Positions 1 to 8,656 are shown, numbered from the stretch's first letter. The stretch: DNA of 64,000 nt from Lacticigenium naphthae DSM 19658 (GCF_000425865.1 NZ_AUEG01000002.1:124001-188000), one strand, 5' to 3'. Numbers and translations: made by a program. The notes: generated from the letters alone by a model not told the origin.

Positions 1-122
1 TTACATTTATCACAACGTATTTTTATGTCTGCACCCATTCGGATGATTTCCCAATGATTGGCTCCACACGCATGTGGTTTTTTCATCTCGACATAATCAT
101 GTAAATCATAGTTTTTTTCCAT
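1..122 (-). CDS. DUF951 family small protein (3' end outside window)
   Basis: Reading from an ATG at 122, the minus strand encodes a protein beginning MEKNYDLHDYVEMKKPHACG and continuing with ANHWEIIRMGADIKIRCDKC before the window ends. The K-K-P-H-A-C-G, WEIIRMGADI and CxxC elements are typical of the DUF951 family, small proteins of about 65 residues with a probable zinc-binding cysteine set. The gene lies 34 bp downstream of parB on the same strand, a placement common in Firmicutes. Its function is not established. The C-terminal third is missing because the gene runs off the window. Confidence 0.8.
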   Translation of the reverse strand, partial: MEKNYDLHDYVEMKKPHACGANHWEIIRMGADIKIRCDKC

Positions 123-156
123 TAGTTTTCTCCTTTTGCTTGGATATTCAGTTTCT

Positions 157-1038
157 TTAAGAGTCTAATTGAATATCTAACAATTCAAGTATTCGGGTCA
201 AATCCTCTGTTGAAACATATTCTATTTCTATCTTCCCTTTTTCTTTTTTATCACGAATGACTACACCCGTGCCAAATTTATCCATCAACCGTTCTTCGCT
301 TTCACGGATATAAAAAGGTTTTTCTTGTGTTTTTACTTGTTTTTCTTTTTTTGGTTCATTCATTTGGATAACAAGCTGTTCCAATTGTCTGACCGTCAGG
401 CTCTCTTTGATAGCTTTCTTAGCTAGTGTAGCCATCTTTGTTTTGTTTTTTAAAGAAAGCAACGTTCTCGCTTGCCCCATAGACAATTCATTGTGCTGCA
501 ATAACTGTTTGACCTCGTCAGGCAGACCCAATAACCGAAGATAGTTGGCAATATACGGTCTGCTTTTTCCTAATCGCTTAGCCACTTCTTCTTGCGTCAA
601 TCCAAGTTTGTTCATTAATAAAGAATAGGCTTCAGCTTCTTCTAATGAAGTTAAATCTTCGCGTTGCAAGTTTTCTAAGATAGCCACTTGCATCATCTTT
701 TCTTCGTCAAGTTCACGGACGATTGCAGGAATGGTTTCTTTCTCGGCTAATTTAGAAGCACGGAAGCGTCGCTCTCCGGCAATGATCTCGTATCCCTTGA
801 CAGAAGATTCACGCACGATGATCGGCTGCAGAACGCCGGTTTCCTTGATTGATTCCGCCAATTCCTCTAAAGCAGTTGGATCAAAATTTCTTCTCGGCTG
901 ATACGGATTTGGGCGAATTTCAGTCAATGGAATCTGCTGAACACGTTCATCTTTCGACTCAACATCTTCTAATTCAGGAATATCTCCAAAAAAAGCATCG
1001 ATTCCTCTGCCGAGTCCTTTACCTTTTTTATTCACCAT
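157..1038 (-). CDS. parB: Chromosome partitioning protein ParB (Spo0J-like)
   Basis: This is a 293-residue ParB/Spo0J protein, of normal length. The N-terminal CTPase region carries NPYQPRR and the GERRFRAS phosphate-binding motif (about residues 87-94), followed by ENLQREDL. A helix-turn-helix (TQEEVAKRLGKSRPYIANYL) follows at about 148-167 and a C-terminal dimerisation domain ends the protein. In this family ParB loads at parS sites as a CTP-dependent clamp and helps segregate origins with ParA. It overlaps parA by 11 bp, which suggests translational coupling. No separate Noc paralogue is present between rsmG and parA. Confidence 0.95.
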   Translation of the reverse strand: MVNKKGKGLGRGIDAFFGDIPELEDVESKDERVQQIPLTEIRPNPYQPRRNFDPTALEELAESIKETGVLQPIIVRESSVKGYEIIAGERRFRASKLAEKETIPAIVRELDEEKMMQVAILENLQREDLTSLEEAEAYSLLMNKLGLTQEEVAKRLGKSRPYIANYLRLLGLPDEVKQLLQHNELSMGQARTLLSLKNKTKMATLAKKAIKESLTVRQLEQLVIQMNEPKKEKQVKTQEKPFYIRESEERLMDKFGTGVVIRDKKEKGKIEIEYVSTEDLTRILELLDIQLDS

Positions 1039-1792
1039 TTTGACTCACTTCCTTCGCCAATTCTTGATAGACTTGGGCCCCTTTGGATTTCATATCATAA
1101 TCAATGATCGATAAGCCATAACTTGGAGCTTCAGACAAACGTACATTTCGAGGAATAATGGTTTTATAGACCTTTTCACGAAAATATTTCTTCACTTCTT
1201 CTACTACTTCGTAGCCTAAGTTAGTCCGTGCATCTAACATTGTTAACAATACACCCTCAATTTTGAGGTTTGGATTAAAGTGTTTTTGCACTAGACGGAC
1301 GGTATTCAACAATTGACTGAGTCCTTCTAAGGCATAATATTCGCATTGTACTGGAATCAAAACAGAATCACTAGCTGTGAACGCATTGATCGTCAAGTGC
1401 CCAAGTGATGGTGGGCAATCGATAAGAATATAATCATAAGATCCAGCAACTGTATGAATAGCTGCTTTTAAACGTGTCTCTCTAGCCATTAAAGTCGTTA
1501 ACTCTACTTCGGCTCCAGCCAATTGAATGGTCGCAGGAGCTACAGACAGGTTTTCTCGACTAGAATCTTGAATGACATCTTCTAGGGGGGTTTCATTGAT
1601 CAATACATCATAGATATCTTGACCAACTTCACCCTTACGGATGCCTAGTCCACTCGTAGCATTTCCTTGAGCATCCATATCAATGAGAAGTACACGTTTT
1701 CCTAAATGAGCAAGAGAAGCACCTAAATTAACAGTCGTAGTGGTTTTACCTACTCCGCCCTTCTGATTTGCAACGGCAATAATACGTGCCAT
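1028..1792 (-). CDS. parA: Chromosome partitioning ATPase ParA (Soj)
   Basis: This 254-residue ATPase has the deviant Walker A motif KGGVGKTTTT at residues 11-20, with the signature first lysine, then LLIDMDAQGNATSGLG and the Walker B-like YILIDCPPSLG. It matches Soj/ParA in length throughout. ParA dimerises on ATP, binds DNA nonspecifically and is stimulated by ParB. The start at 1792 is preceded by GGAGG seven bases upstream. It sits 37 bp downstream of rsmG and overlaps parB, so rsmG-parA-parB is probably one transcript. Confidence 0.95.
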   Translation of the reverse strand: MARIIAVANQKGGVGKTTTTVNLGASLAHLGKRVLLIDMDAQGNATSGLGIRKGEVGQDIYDVLINETPLEDVIQDSSRENLSVAPATIQLAGAEVELTTLMARETRLKAAIHTVAGSYDYILIDCPPSLGHLTINAFTASDSVLIPVQCEYYALEGLSQLLNTVRLVQKHFNPNLKIEGVLLTMLDARTNLGYEVVEEVKKYFREKVYKTIIPRNVRLSEAPSYGLSIIDYDMKSKGAQVYQELAKEVSQNGE

Positions 1793-1829
1793 ACTTTATC
1801 CTCCATTTTTTGTTCGAGTTTACTCGGTT

Positions 1830-2549
1830 CTATTTTATCGGTTTTTTGTTTGGCAAACCTGGTTTCCTCGGATACTTATTCGGTGTTTCTTTTCTTTTTT
1901 CAATCATTACGATATGTCTCTCTCCGGCATCGTGCGGAAGGACAAAAGAAATATCTTCAGTTAATTTACCACCAAGTAAAGTGATCGCTTTATTGGCATC
2001 TTGTAATTCTTCCTCTGTATTGGCAGCTTTCATAGCTAGAAATTTCCCGCCTTTTTTTACTAAGGGCAAACACAATTCGGATAATACACTCATTCGCGCA
2101 ACCGCTCGAGCCGTCACAACATCAAAGCTTTCACGAAAGGCTTTATTATGCGCAAAAATTTCTGCTCGATCATGATAAAGGTGTACACCCTCAAGCTTTA
2201 ATTGAGTTGTTAACGCTTCTAAAAATTTTATCCGTTTATTCAATGAATCGACTATCGTAATACTTATTTCGGGATAAAGTATTTTTAGGGGGATACTAGG
2301 GAACCCAGCACCTGAGCCTACATCGCATAGACTGTGGACCCCTTGACTAAAATCTACGTATAATCCCGCAGTCAACGAATCATAAAAATGTTTTAAATAG
2401 ACTTCTTCTTTTTCGGTAATCGCAGTTAAATTAATTTTTTGGTTCCACTCCTGTAACAACTTCAAATAATCAGCAAACTGCTTCATTTTTTCTTCCGTAA
2501 TCGGCAAGCCACGTTTTTGAAGTTCAGCTTTAAATTCTTCCGGATTCAT
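1830..2549 (-). CDS. rsmG: 16S rRNA (guanine527-N7)-methyltransferase RsmG
   Basis: This 239-residue protein matches RsmG/GidB. It carries the SAM-binding motif [17 protein letters not shown] at about residues 75-91, then [16 protein letters not shown] and the VTARAVA motif. The family methylates G527 of 16S rRNA using S-adenosylmethionine, and its loss gives low-level streptomycin resistance. The C-terminal tail is lysine- and proline-rich. In many Firmicutes mnmG lies directly upstream; here the nearest upstream genes are unrelated and mnmG is about 32 kb away on the same strand. Confidence 0.95.
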   Translation of the reverse strand: MNPEEFKAELQKRGLPITEEKMKQFADYLKLLQEWNQKINLTAITEKEEVYLKHFYDSLTAGLYVDFSQGVHSLCDVGSGAGFPSIPLKILYPEISITIVDSLNKRIKFLEALTTQLKLEGVHLYHDRAEIFAHNKAFRESFDVVTARAVARMSVLSELCLPLVKKGGKFLAMKAANTEEELQDANKAITLLGGKLTEDISFVLPHDAGERHIVMIEKRKETPNKYPRKPGLPNKKPIK

Positions 2550-2575
2550 ATTCCAAAACTCCTTTATAGCTTTAC

Positions 2576-2595
2576 GTGAAACATTTTTGTTTCAC
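2576..2595. promoter_or_regulatory. Pair of parS half-sites in everted order
   Basis: The sequence is GTGAAACA-TTTT-TGTTTCAC, a perfect 8-bp inverted repeat with a 4-bp spacer. Each arm equals one half of the consensus parS site (TGTTTCAC-GTGAAACA), but the halves are in reversed order. The right arm extends to ACGTGAAACA, so 2568-2583 also matches parS at 13 of 16 positions. It lies 27-46 bp upstream of rsmG. It could be a ParB site, an operator for rsmG, or a simple hairpin. Confidence 0.4.
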
Positions 2596-2792
2596 AACAC
2601 ATCTTTTTTAACTCTATATCAAATAACTACTAAATACAATGGTTTTAAGCAATTTTTTACTATAAGAATAATAAAATAGAGCGTTGATTTATTTCCCTCG
2701 AATGAGTACTCTGTTCTTAATTGAAATATAGATAAAATGATTGTTGACCCACTTATTTGAGTGCTTTCTGTGAGGTCAAAAGGGTAAATAAA

Positions 2793-2821
2793 TTGCACCT
2801 TTCAATTACACATGATATGGT
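2793..2821 (+). promoter_or_regulatory. Predicted sigma-A promoter of the OsmC-like gene
   Basis: TTGCAC (2793-2798) and TATGGT (2816-2821) are separated by 17 bp. They lie just upstream of the AAGGAGGG ribosome site and the ATG at 2849. Confidence 0.5.
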
Positions 2822-2848
2822 GATCACAAAGAATAAGGAGGGTATTTC

Positions 2849-3292
2849 ATGGCCAATATGACAATTAAAACAACGACCGAGTCTAAAAAGGGATTTAAGG
2901 TAACGGCAACTTCAGGGAAACACGAAATAATCATCGATGAACCTATAGGCATGGGCGGAACCGATAAAGGAATGAATCCTTTAGAAACTCTACTAGCATC
3001 CTTAGGAGGATGTAAATGTATTACTGCTAGAGCTTATGCAAAACCCCACAACATTAATTTAAACAACATTCGGATCGATTTCGAAGGAGATTTTGATCCA
3101 GATGGTTATTTAGGAAAAAATCCTGAAGCTAAAATTGGATTTTCCAAAATTGTTTCTCATTTCTACGTCGATGCTGATAATAGTTTAGAAGAGATCAACG
3201 ATTTCATCGAATTTGTTGATAAAATGTGTCCGGTTCAAGATACATTAGTTAACCCGGCACAATATGAACATAAAGTTCATTTAAACGAATAA
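2849..3292 (+). CDS. OsmC/Ohr family peroxide-reduction protein
   Basis: This 147-residue protein has the OsmC fold features: an N-terminal beta region, GMNPLETLLASLGGCKCITA (first conserved cysteine, about residues 48-67), and DKMCPVQDTL near the C-terminus with the second cysteine. In this family the two cysteines reduce organic hydroperoxides in the cytoplasm, often using a dihydrolipoyl electron donor. The substrate cannot be told from sequence. The gene is monocistronic, with its own promoter and a hairpin terminator 20 bp downstream. Confidence 0.85.
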   Translation: MANMTIKTTTESKKGFKVTATSGKHEIIIDEPIGMGGTDKGMNPLETLLASLGGCKCITARAYAKPHNINLNNIRIDFEGDFDPDGYLGKNPEAKIGFSKIVSHFYVDADNSLEEINDFIEFVDKMCPVQDTLVNPAQYEHKVHLNE

Positions 3293-3312
3293 TTTTCCAA
3301 CAATCTAAAAAA

Positions 3313-3348
3313 GAGCAATCGCTTATATAAATGCGATTGCCCTTTTTT
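3313..3348. terminator. Bidirectional intrinsic terminator
   Basis: The arms GAGCAATCGC and GCGATTGCCC enclose a 10-nt loop and are followed by TTTTTT. An A-run on the other side allows it to serve both the OsmC-like gene (plus strand) and the tautomerase gene (minus strand). Confidence 0.85.
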
Positions 3349-3360
3349 AATTTAATGAAA

Positions 3361-3540
3361 TCATCCCATGTATTCTCCATTTTTTGTTAAGTGTGTTCTT
3401 TGCAGTTCATTCACTATCACATGAACACTTTCTTTTGAGACATTCGTATTTTTCACGACTGCTTCGACAACGTCTTCCATTAACTGTTGTATTTGTTCCT
3501 TTGTGCGTCCCTGCAACAAATCGATCCGTACGTATGGCAT
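3361..3540 (-). CDS. 4-oxalocrotonate tautomerase family protein
   Basis: This 59-residue protein begins MPYVRIDLLQGRTKEQ. After removal of Met it exposes the catalytic Pro1 of the tautomerase superfamily and keeps Arg11. Position 39 is His where the model 4-oxalocrotonate tautomerase has Arg, so the substrate is uncertain. The start at 3540 is chosen over an upstream in-frame start because AAGGAGG lies just before it and Pro1 must follow the initiator Met. Such small tautomerases act as hexamers or trimers on enol/keto acids. Confidence 0.85.
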   Translation of the reverse strand: MPYVRIDLLQGRTKEQIQQLMEDVVEAVVKNTNVSKESVHVIVNELQRTHLTKNGEYMG

Positions 3541-3896
3541 AAAAATCCTCCTTCCCAATTTTTAGCACTATCTTTTCTTTTAAACAAGTTACTTGAAAAA
3601 CATTTTTCTATTTTCATTTAGCGGAAAATCCATCTCTTAGCAAACTTTCTACCATGAATCCTGCTTTACGATATATAAGAACAGCTCTTTGTGTCCTTCA
3701 TCTATTATTGCATGTAGGCCACACATATAAAACATAAAACACCCTACACTTTTTCCATTTATAGTTTTCTCTGTCTACATACTTTTTCCCTGATCATTTT
3801 CCCTTCTGTTTTTTCCGAAACAGTATTATTGAATGGAAAAATCATGATAGTAAGACGAAAATGAGAATTTGATTAGTGAAAAAAACATTTGTGTTA

Positions 3897-3914
3897 TTGT
3901 TATTTATTTCACAA
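3897..3914. promoter_or_regulatory. Rex-type operator 1 upstream of adhE
   Basis: TTGTTATTTATTTCACAA matches the Rex consensus TTGTGA-N6-TCACAA with one half perfect and one mismatch in the other. Rex is the NADH/NAD-sensing repressor of fermentation genes in Firmicutes. Confidence 0.65.
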
Positions 3915-4004
3915 ACTAGTTGTTTCAGTTTACGCATTGTTGATTAAACCAAAAATGTAAGCGTGAAACAAAAGGTTGCTCACTTTTCTCACCTCTTATT
4001 TTTA

Positions 4005-4022
4005 TTGTGAAATAAGTAACAA
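4005..4022. promoter_or_regulatory. Rex-type operator 2, next to the adhE -35 box
   Basis: TTGTGAAATAAGTAACAA keeps the same 18-bp spacing as the Rex consensus, with a perfect left half. It ends 4 bp before the predicted -35 element, where a bound repressor would block RNA polymerase. Confidence 0.7.
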
Positions 4023-4026
4023 ACAG

Positions 4027-4055
4027 TTGTTTTTGTTTGAAACACCCTCTATAAT
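4027..4055 (+). promoter_or_regulatory. Predicted adhE promoter
   Basis: TTGTTT (4027-4032) and TATAAT (4050-4055) have a 17-bp spacer. The expected transcription start near 4062 lies inside the third Rex-type site. Confidence 0.75.
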
Positions 4056-4060
4056 TGGTC

Positions 4061-4078
4061 TTGTGAACAAGATAACAA
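4061..4078. promoter_or_regulatory. Rex-type operator 3 at the adhE transcription start
   Basis: TTGTGAACAAGATAACAA has the same TTGTGA-N6-TAACAA form as operator 2. It covers the predicted +1 region, 18 bp before the start codon and just before the GGGGG ribosome site. Confidence 0.65.
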
Positions 4079-4096
4079 ATCCAAGGGGGAGTCAAG

Positions 4097-6715
4097 ATGG
4101 CTACAAAAACAACTGAGAAAAAAGATAAACAAGTTACAGAAGACGCACAAACAGTCGTAAATACATTAACTCAAAGAGGTCTAGAAGCTTTAAGTGTACT
4201 CGAAACATTTAATCAAGAAGAGGTCGACCATATTGTTCATCAGATGGCCTTAGCTGCAGTTGATAAACATATGGATTTAGCTAAATTGGCTGTGGAAGAA
4301 ACTGGCCGTGGCGTTTACGAAGATAAATGCATGAAAAATTTATATGCTTCAGAAAATATTTGGCATGTAATCAAAAAAAATAAAACCTGTGATATCATCG
4401 AAGACAATGAAGTCGATCAAATTATAAAAGTAGCTGCTCCCGTCGGTGTGGTAGCCGGTCTCATACCAACTACCAATCCAACTTCTACAACGATCTTCAA
4501 AGCTATGATCGCAATTAAAACAAGAAATCCCATCATCTTTTCTTTCCATCCAAGTGCAGAAATTTGTTCAATCGAAACAGCTAGAATTCTATATGAAGCT
4601 GCTATTAAAGCCGGAGCTCCTAAACATTGTATCCAATGGATCGAAAACGGCTCAATGGAAAAAACAGCTGGTTTAATGAATCACCCAGATGTTGCTGTTG
4701 TTTTAGCAACAGGTGGTTCTGCAATGGTTAAAGCAGCTTACTCAACTGGAAAACCAGCCTTAGGCGTTGGACCCGGAAATGTCCCTTCTTATATCGAAAA
4801 AAGCGCTCCTATCAAACGTGCAGTAAATGATATCATTGTTTCTAAAACATTTGACAATGGTATGATTTGTGCTTCTGAACAAGCTGTTATCGTTGACAAA
4901 GAAATCTACGCTGACGTCAAAAAAGAATTTTTAGCACGAAATGTATATTTTGTGAAACAAGACGAGTTAAGTGCATTAGAAAAAGTTATGCTGAATGAAA
5001 ATAAAACAGGTGTAAACGCAAAAATTGTAGGTATGCATGCACGTGGCATTGCTGCTTTAGCTGGAATCAAAGTCCCTGAAACAACTAAAATGCTTATTGT
5101 TGAACTTGAAGGAGCTGGTCCTGACTATCCATTGTCACGCGAAAAGCTTTCTCCTGTCTTGGCAATGATGAAAGCTGAATCACATGAACATGGTTTTGAT
5201 TTATGTAAAAAAATGCTCGATTTAGATGGTCTTGGGCATTCTGCAGCCATTCATACAAGAGACAATCAATTGGTAGAAGAATTTGGAAAACAAATGAAAG
5301 CTTGTCGTATTTTAGTGAATTCTCCTTCTTCACAAGGTGGGATCGGTGACTTATATAATCACAACATCCCATCACTAACCTTGGGTTGTGGAACTTATGG
5401 TAGAAACTCTGTTTCTCATAATGTTTCATCATTCGACTTATTAAACATTAAAACAATTGCGAAAAGGAGAAATAATATGCAATGGTTTAGATTACCAGAT
5501 CGTATCTACTTTGAAGAAAACTCAATCCGTTACTTGAGAGACATGCGTGACATAGAACGCGTCTTTATCGTTTGTGATGATGGAATGATGAAATTGGGTT
5601 ATGTCAATACGGTTATCGAGCAATTGAAACAACGCAATAATCGTATTGCTTACACTATCTTCTCTGATGTGGAACCAAACCCTTCTACAAATACAGTAAA
5701 TAGAGGCGTAGAAAAAATGAACGACTTCCAACCGGATACTATTATTGCTATCGGTGGAGGATCTCCAATGGATGCTGCGAAAGCTATGTGGTTATACTAT
5801 GAACATCCAGAAGCTGACTTCTTTGGAGCAAAACAGAAGTATTTAGATATCCGCAAACGTACCTACAAAATCGATCCTATGTCTAAAGCAAAATTAGTCT
5901 GTGTGCCAACAACATCTGGTACAGGATCTGAAGTTACACCATTTGCCGTTATCACAGACAGCGAAACACACATTAAATACCCACTAGCTGATTATGCTTT
6001 AACACCAGACGTAGCGATCATCGACTCACAATTTGTCTACAGTGTACCTAAATCTGTTGCGGCTGATACAGGTATGGACGTATTAACTCATGCAATCGAA
6101 TCTTATGTTTCTGTTCTAGCAAGTGACTATACCAAAGGATTAAGTTTACAAGCTATCAAATTAGTCTTTGATCACTTACGCAACTCTGTCGAATACGGAG
6201 ACGAAGAATCTCGCGAAAAAATTCACAACGCTTCAACCATTGCCGGTATGGCATTCGCCAATGCCTTCCTTGGAATATCTCACTCCATCGCTCATAAGGT
6301 CGGCGGAATTTGGGGATTGATCCATGGACGGACTAATGCAATCTTACTTCCACACGTTATTCGCTACAATGCAATCGACCCGCAAAAACATACGATGTGG
6401 GCAAAATATGAATACTTCAGAGCACATGAAGATTATGCAATGATTGCACGTTACTTGGGATTTGCAGGAAATACAACCGAAGAATTAGTTGAATCGCTTG
6501 CAACAGAAGTAAACAAATTAGGCGAGGATGTTGGTATCAAAATGAGCTTCAAAGAACAAGGTGTCACAGAGGAACAATTGAAACGTGACGGAGATCGCCT
6601 TGCAGAATTAGCATTTGAAGACCAATGTACAACTGCCAATCCAAAACAACCCTTAATTAGTGAATTAAGAGAAGTCCTCAACCAAGCTTATTACGGTGAC
6701 ACAAACGCAAAGTAA
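4097..6715 (+). CDS. adhE: Bifunctional acetaldehyde-CoA/alcohol dehydrogenase AdhE
   Basis: This 872-residue protein is full-length AdhE. The N-terminal CoA-acylating aldehyde dehydrogenase domain (about 1-445) has its catalytic cysteine at C258 in NGMICASEQ. A linker leads to the iron-dependent alcohol dehydrogenase domain (about 460-872) with GGGSPMDAAKA for NAD binding and the metal-ligand histidine region HSIAHKVGG and HGRTNAILLPH. It reduces acetyl-CoA to ethanol in two NADH-using steps and forms cytoplasmic spirosomes. Three Rex-type sites upstream suggest induction when the NADH/NAD ratio is high. Confidence 0.97.
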   Translation: MATKTTEKKDKQVTEDAQTVVNTLTQRGLEALSVLETFNQEEVDHIVHQMALAAVDKHMDLAKLAVEETGRGVYEDKCMKNLYASENIWHVIKKNKTCDIIEDNEVDQIIKVAAPVGVVAGLIPTTNPTSTTIFKAMIAIKTRNPIIFSFHPSAEICSIETARILYEAAIKAGAPKHCIQWIENGSMEKTAGLMNHPDVAVVLATGGSAMVKAAYSTGKPALGVGPGNVPSYIEKSAPIKRAVNDIIVSKTFDNGMICASEQAVIVDKEIYADVKKEFLARNVYFVKQDELSALEKVMLNENKTGVNAKIVGMHARGIAALAGIKVPETTKMLIVELEGAGPDYPLSREKLSPVLAMMKAESHEHGFDLCKKMLDLDGLGHSAAIHTRDNQLVEEFGKQMKACRILVNSPSSQGGIGDLYNHNIPSLTLGCGTYGRNSVSHNVSSFDLLNIKTIAKRRNNMQWFRLPDRIYFEENSIRYLRDMRDIERVFIVCDDGMMKLGYVNTVIEQLKQRNNRIAYTIFSDVEPNPSTNTVNRGVEKMNDFQPDTIIAIGGGSPMDAAKAMWLYYEHPEADFFGAKQKYLDIRKRTYKIDPMSKAKLVCVPTTSGTGSEVTPFAVITDSETHIKYPLADYALTPDVAIIDSQFVYSVPKSVAADTGMDVLTHAIESYVSVLASDYTKGLSLQAIKLVFDHLRNSVEYGDEESREKIHNASTIAGMAFANAFLGISHSIAHKVGGIWGLIHGRTNAILLPHVIRYNAIDPQKHTMWAKYEYFRAHEDYAMIARYLGFAGNTTEELVESLATEVNKLGEDVGIKMSFKEQGVTEEQLKRDGDRLAELAFEDQCTTANPKQPLISELREVLNQAYYGDTNAK

Positions 6716-6736
6716 AGAGTCACCTTCTCCAAAGAA

Positions 6737-6770
6737 AAAGCCCACCAAAATTTATTTTGGTGGGCTTTTT
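6737..6770. terminator. Bidirectional terminator between adhE and proC
   Basis: The perfect arms CCCACCAAAA and TTTTGGTGGG (loop TTTA) are flanked by AAAG and CTTTTT, so the structure can end transcripts from either side. Confidence 0.9.
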
Positions 6771-6790
6771 CTCTATCAAAAACTTTTACC

Positions 6791-7603
6791 TTATTTTTCT
6801 TTTTCTTCTAACTCTCTAAATTTTTTCGCTGTCTGGCCCAAAGCGTCTATCCAAACGCCCTTAAATCCACTTTTTTCTAAGGCAATGATCCCTTCGATCG
6901 TCGTTCCACCCGGACTAGAAACCTCATCTCGTAGTTGGGCAACATGCTTATCCGACTGCAACACCATTTCTGCGGATCCTTTTACAGCTAATGCTGCTGT
7001 TTTATACGCTAAGTGGCTAGGCATTCCTAAGTGCATACCTTCTTCTGCCATCGCTTCGATCAACATATAAATAAATGCAGGCGCAGATCCAGCCAGAGAT
7101 CCGACTGCCGCCATCCATTTATCTTCTACTTCAATAGCCACTCCAAAGCTGTCAAACAACCCCAGTATCCTTTCCTTTTTATCTAAAGGAAATTCATCTG
7201 GAAAAGCAATTCCCGTTACACCAAGCCCTACTTGTGAAGGCGTATTCGGCATCGTCCGGACAACATAGGCCGGTGATCCAAACAACTCGCGCAGTTGTGG
7301 CAACGTGTAGTTGGGCGTTACGCTGATAAAGACTTTATCCGTCAGATCCAGCTCTTTGATTTCTGTTGAAATGGTGGGGTAACTCATTGGCTTCGTCGCT
7401 AAAAAAATCATTTCACTATTTTCGGCTACTTCTTGATTACTTTTAGCAAGACTGATACCATAAATTTGTTTGAGCCTATTTCCACTTTCTTCTGTCCTGG
7501 TACTCACGACAATGTCTTTTGGATCGATAGTATTTTGAGTTACTATTCCCGCGAGCATGGCTTCACCCATATTTCCACATCCAATAAACCCGAGTTTCTT
7601 CAT
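6791..7603 (-). CDS. proC: Pyrroline-5-carboxylate reductase
   Basis: This 270-residue protein is ProC, of normal length. It starts MKKLGFIGCGNMGEAML (Rossmann GxGxxG for NAD(P)H), continues with VVRTMPNTPSQVGLG and ends with the signature RDEVSSPGGTTIEGI (about residues 226-240). It catalyses the last step of proline synthesis, reducing pyrroline-5-carboxylate. No proA or proB is seen nearby, so the precursor genes lie elsewhere. AGGAAG precedes the ATG. Confidence 0.95.
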   Translation of the reverse strand: MKKLGFIGCGNMGEAMLAGIVTQNTIDPKDIVVSTRTEESGNRLKQIYGISLAKSNQEVAENSEMIFLATKPMSYPTISTEIKELDLTDKVFISVTPNYTLPQLRELFGSPAYVVRTMPNTPSQVGLGVTGIAFPDEFPLDKKERILGLFDSFGVAIEVEDKWMAAVGSLAGSAPAFIYMLIEAMAEEGMHLGMPSHLAYKTAALAVKGSAEMVLQSDKHVAQLRDEVSSPGGTTIEGIIALEKSGFKGVWIDALGQTAKKFRELEEKEK

Positions 7604-7675
7604 TTTATTCTTCCTTTCTTTTCCTCTATTGTGTTAGTATAAACAAAAAAGCGAACAGAAAGTAGGGGGAATCAT

Positions 7676-8116
7676 ATGTGGAGCATTAAAGCTTTTGATG
7701 ACTTGACTGTAAAGGAACTTCATGCAATTTACCGAGAACGTGTGGCTGTTTTTGTTGTGGAACAAACTTGTCCTTATCCAGAAGTCGATGACCTCGATTT
7801 AAGAAGTCTGCACATTTTCAAAATGGAAGCTGGACAGATTCAAGCCTATGCAAGGCTGATTATCGAACCTACCAAAGTAGCAATTGGACGTGTCCTGGTT
7901 CAGCAATCCCAAAGGGGCACAGGATTAGGTGATGAACTATTAAAACGTTCGTTGGATTATATCCTGACCGAACATCCAGACAAAAAAATCGAACTGGCTG
8001 CCCAAACTTACATTCAATCTTTTTATGAAAAGCATGGTTTTCAAAGCGTTGGCGAATCTTTCCTGGAAGATGACATCCCCCACATTCAAATGGTTTATGT
8101 AAGAAAACCTCACTGA
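7676..8116 (+). CDS. ElaA-like GNAT family N-acetyltransferase
   Basis: This 146-residue protein begins MWSIKAFDDLTVKELHAIYR and has VFVVEQTCPYPEVDDLD, both characteristic of the ElaA subgroup of GNAT acetyltransferases. The acetyl-CoA loop follows (IGRVLVQQSQRGTGLGDELL, about 71-90), and FYEKHGFQSVGESFLEDDIPH lies near the C-terminus. The physiological substrate of ElaA proteins is not known. It is divergent from proC and followed by a hairpin shared with hsp20. Confidence 0.85.
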   Translation: MWSIKAFDDLTVKELHAIYRERVAVFVVEQTCPYPEVDDLDLRSLHIFKMEAGQIQAYARLIIEPTKVAIGRVLVQQSQRGTGLGDELLKRSLDYILTEHPDKKIELAAQTYIQSFYEKHGFQSVGESFLEDDIPHIQMVYVRKPH

Positions 8117-8190
8117 ACAAAGCAGATCGATTCATACTATTTCATACAAAAAAACACCCTGATAAATTTGGGTGTCCCATCGTTTATAAA

Positions 8191-8234
8191 TAACAGTGAC
8201 AGAATTTCACTAAAAATTCTGTCACTGTTATTTT
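8191..8234. terminator. Long bidirectional terminator
   Basis: A 17-bp perfect stem (8191-8207 with 8214-8230) with a 6-nt loop, followed on the plus strand by TTTTCTTT, separates the convergent acetyltransferase and hsp20 genes. Confidence 0.85.
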
Positions 8235-8236
8235 CT

Positions 8237-8656
8237 TTATTTAATATCGATTTTTGTAGAAGGTTTAGTCTCTGAATCATGTTTAGGTAGTTGGACTGTC
8301 AAGACCCCATTATTAAAAGAGGCTGAAATATCTTCAGCTTTCACATCTTTCAACAAGAATTGACGGCTATAGTGACTGGATTGTCTTTCTCGGCGAATGT
8401 AATTTCCTTTTTCATCGGTTTCATCTTTTCCAGATTCATGAGAAGCAGAAATAGATAACACATTGTCATGGTAGTCTACTTCAATATCTTCTTTTTCCAT
8501 ACCAGGTAGATCTGCCTCTAGCAAATAACTATTTTCTGTTTCGCGAATATCAGCCTTAAATGCATTTGAACGGGAGAACATGTCATCAAATGAAGAATCA
8601 AAAAAGCGTTTACCCATATCCCAAAAGTCACGATTAGATGGAAATAATTCATTCAT
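8237..8656 (-). CDS. Small heat shock protein, Hsp20/alpha-crystallin family
   Basis: This 139-residue chaperone starts MNELFPSNRDFWDMGKRFFD, with a flexible N-terminal arm and then the alpha-crystallin domain (about 38-130). It has the typical LLEADLPGMEKEDIEVDY and the conserved GVLTVQLPK near the C-terminus. Hsp20 proteins bind unfolding proteins as ATP-independent oligomers. The ATG at 8656 is chosen because AGGAG sits 8 bases before it; an upstream GTG at 8665 overlaps that ribosome site and cannot be used. Two candidate promoters lie upstream. Confidence 0.93.
   Translation of the reverse strand: MNELFPSNRDFWDMGKRFFDSSFDDMFSRSNAFKADIRETENSYLLEADLPGMEKEDIEVDYHDNVLSISASHESGKDETDEKGNYIRRERQSSHYSRQFLLKDVKAEDISASFNNGVLTVQLPKHDSETKPSTKIDIK

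Noticed and set aside
3955-3970. TGTAAGCG-type cre half-site and GCGTGAAACA near adhE
   Set aside because: Only one half matches the CcpA consensus and only nine bases match parS, so neither site can be supported.
8154-8174. ACACCC/GGGTGT hairpin after the ElaA-like gene
   Set aside because: The stem is short and no T-run follows; the strong hairpin at 8191-8230 explains termination better.
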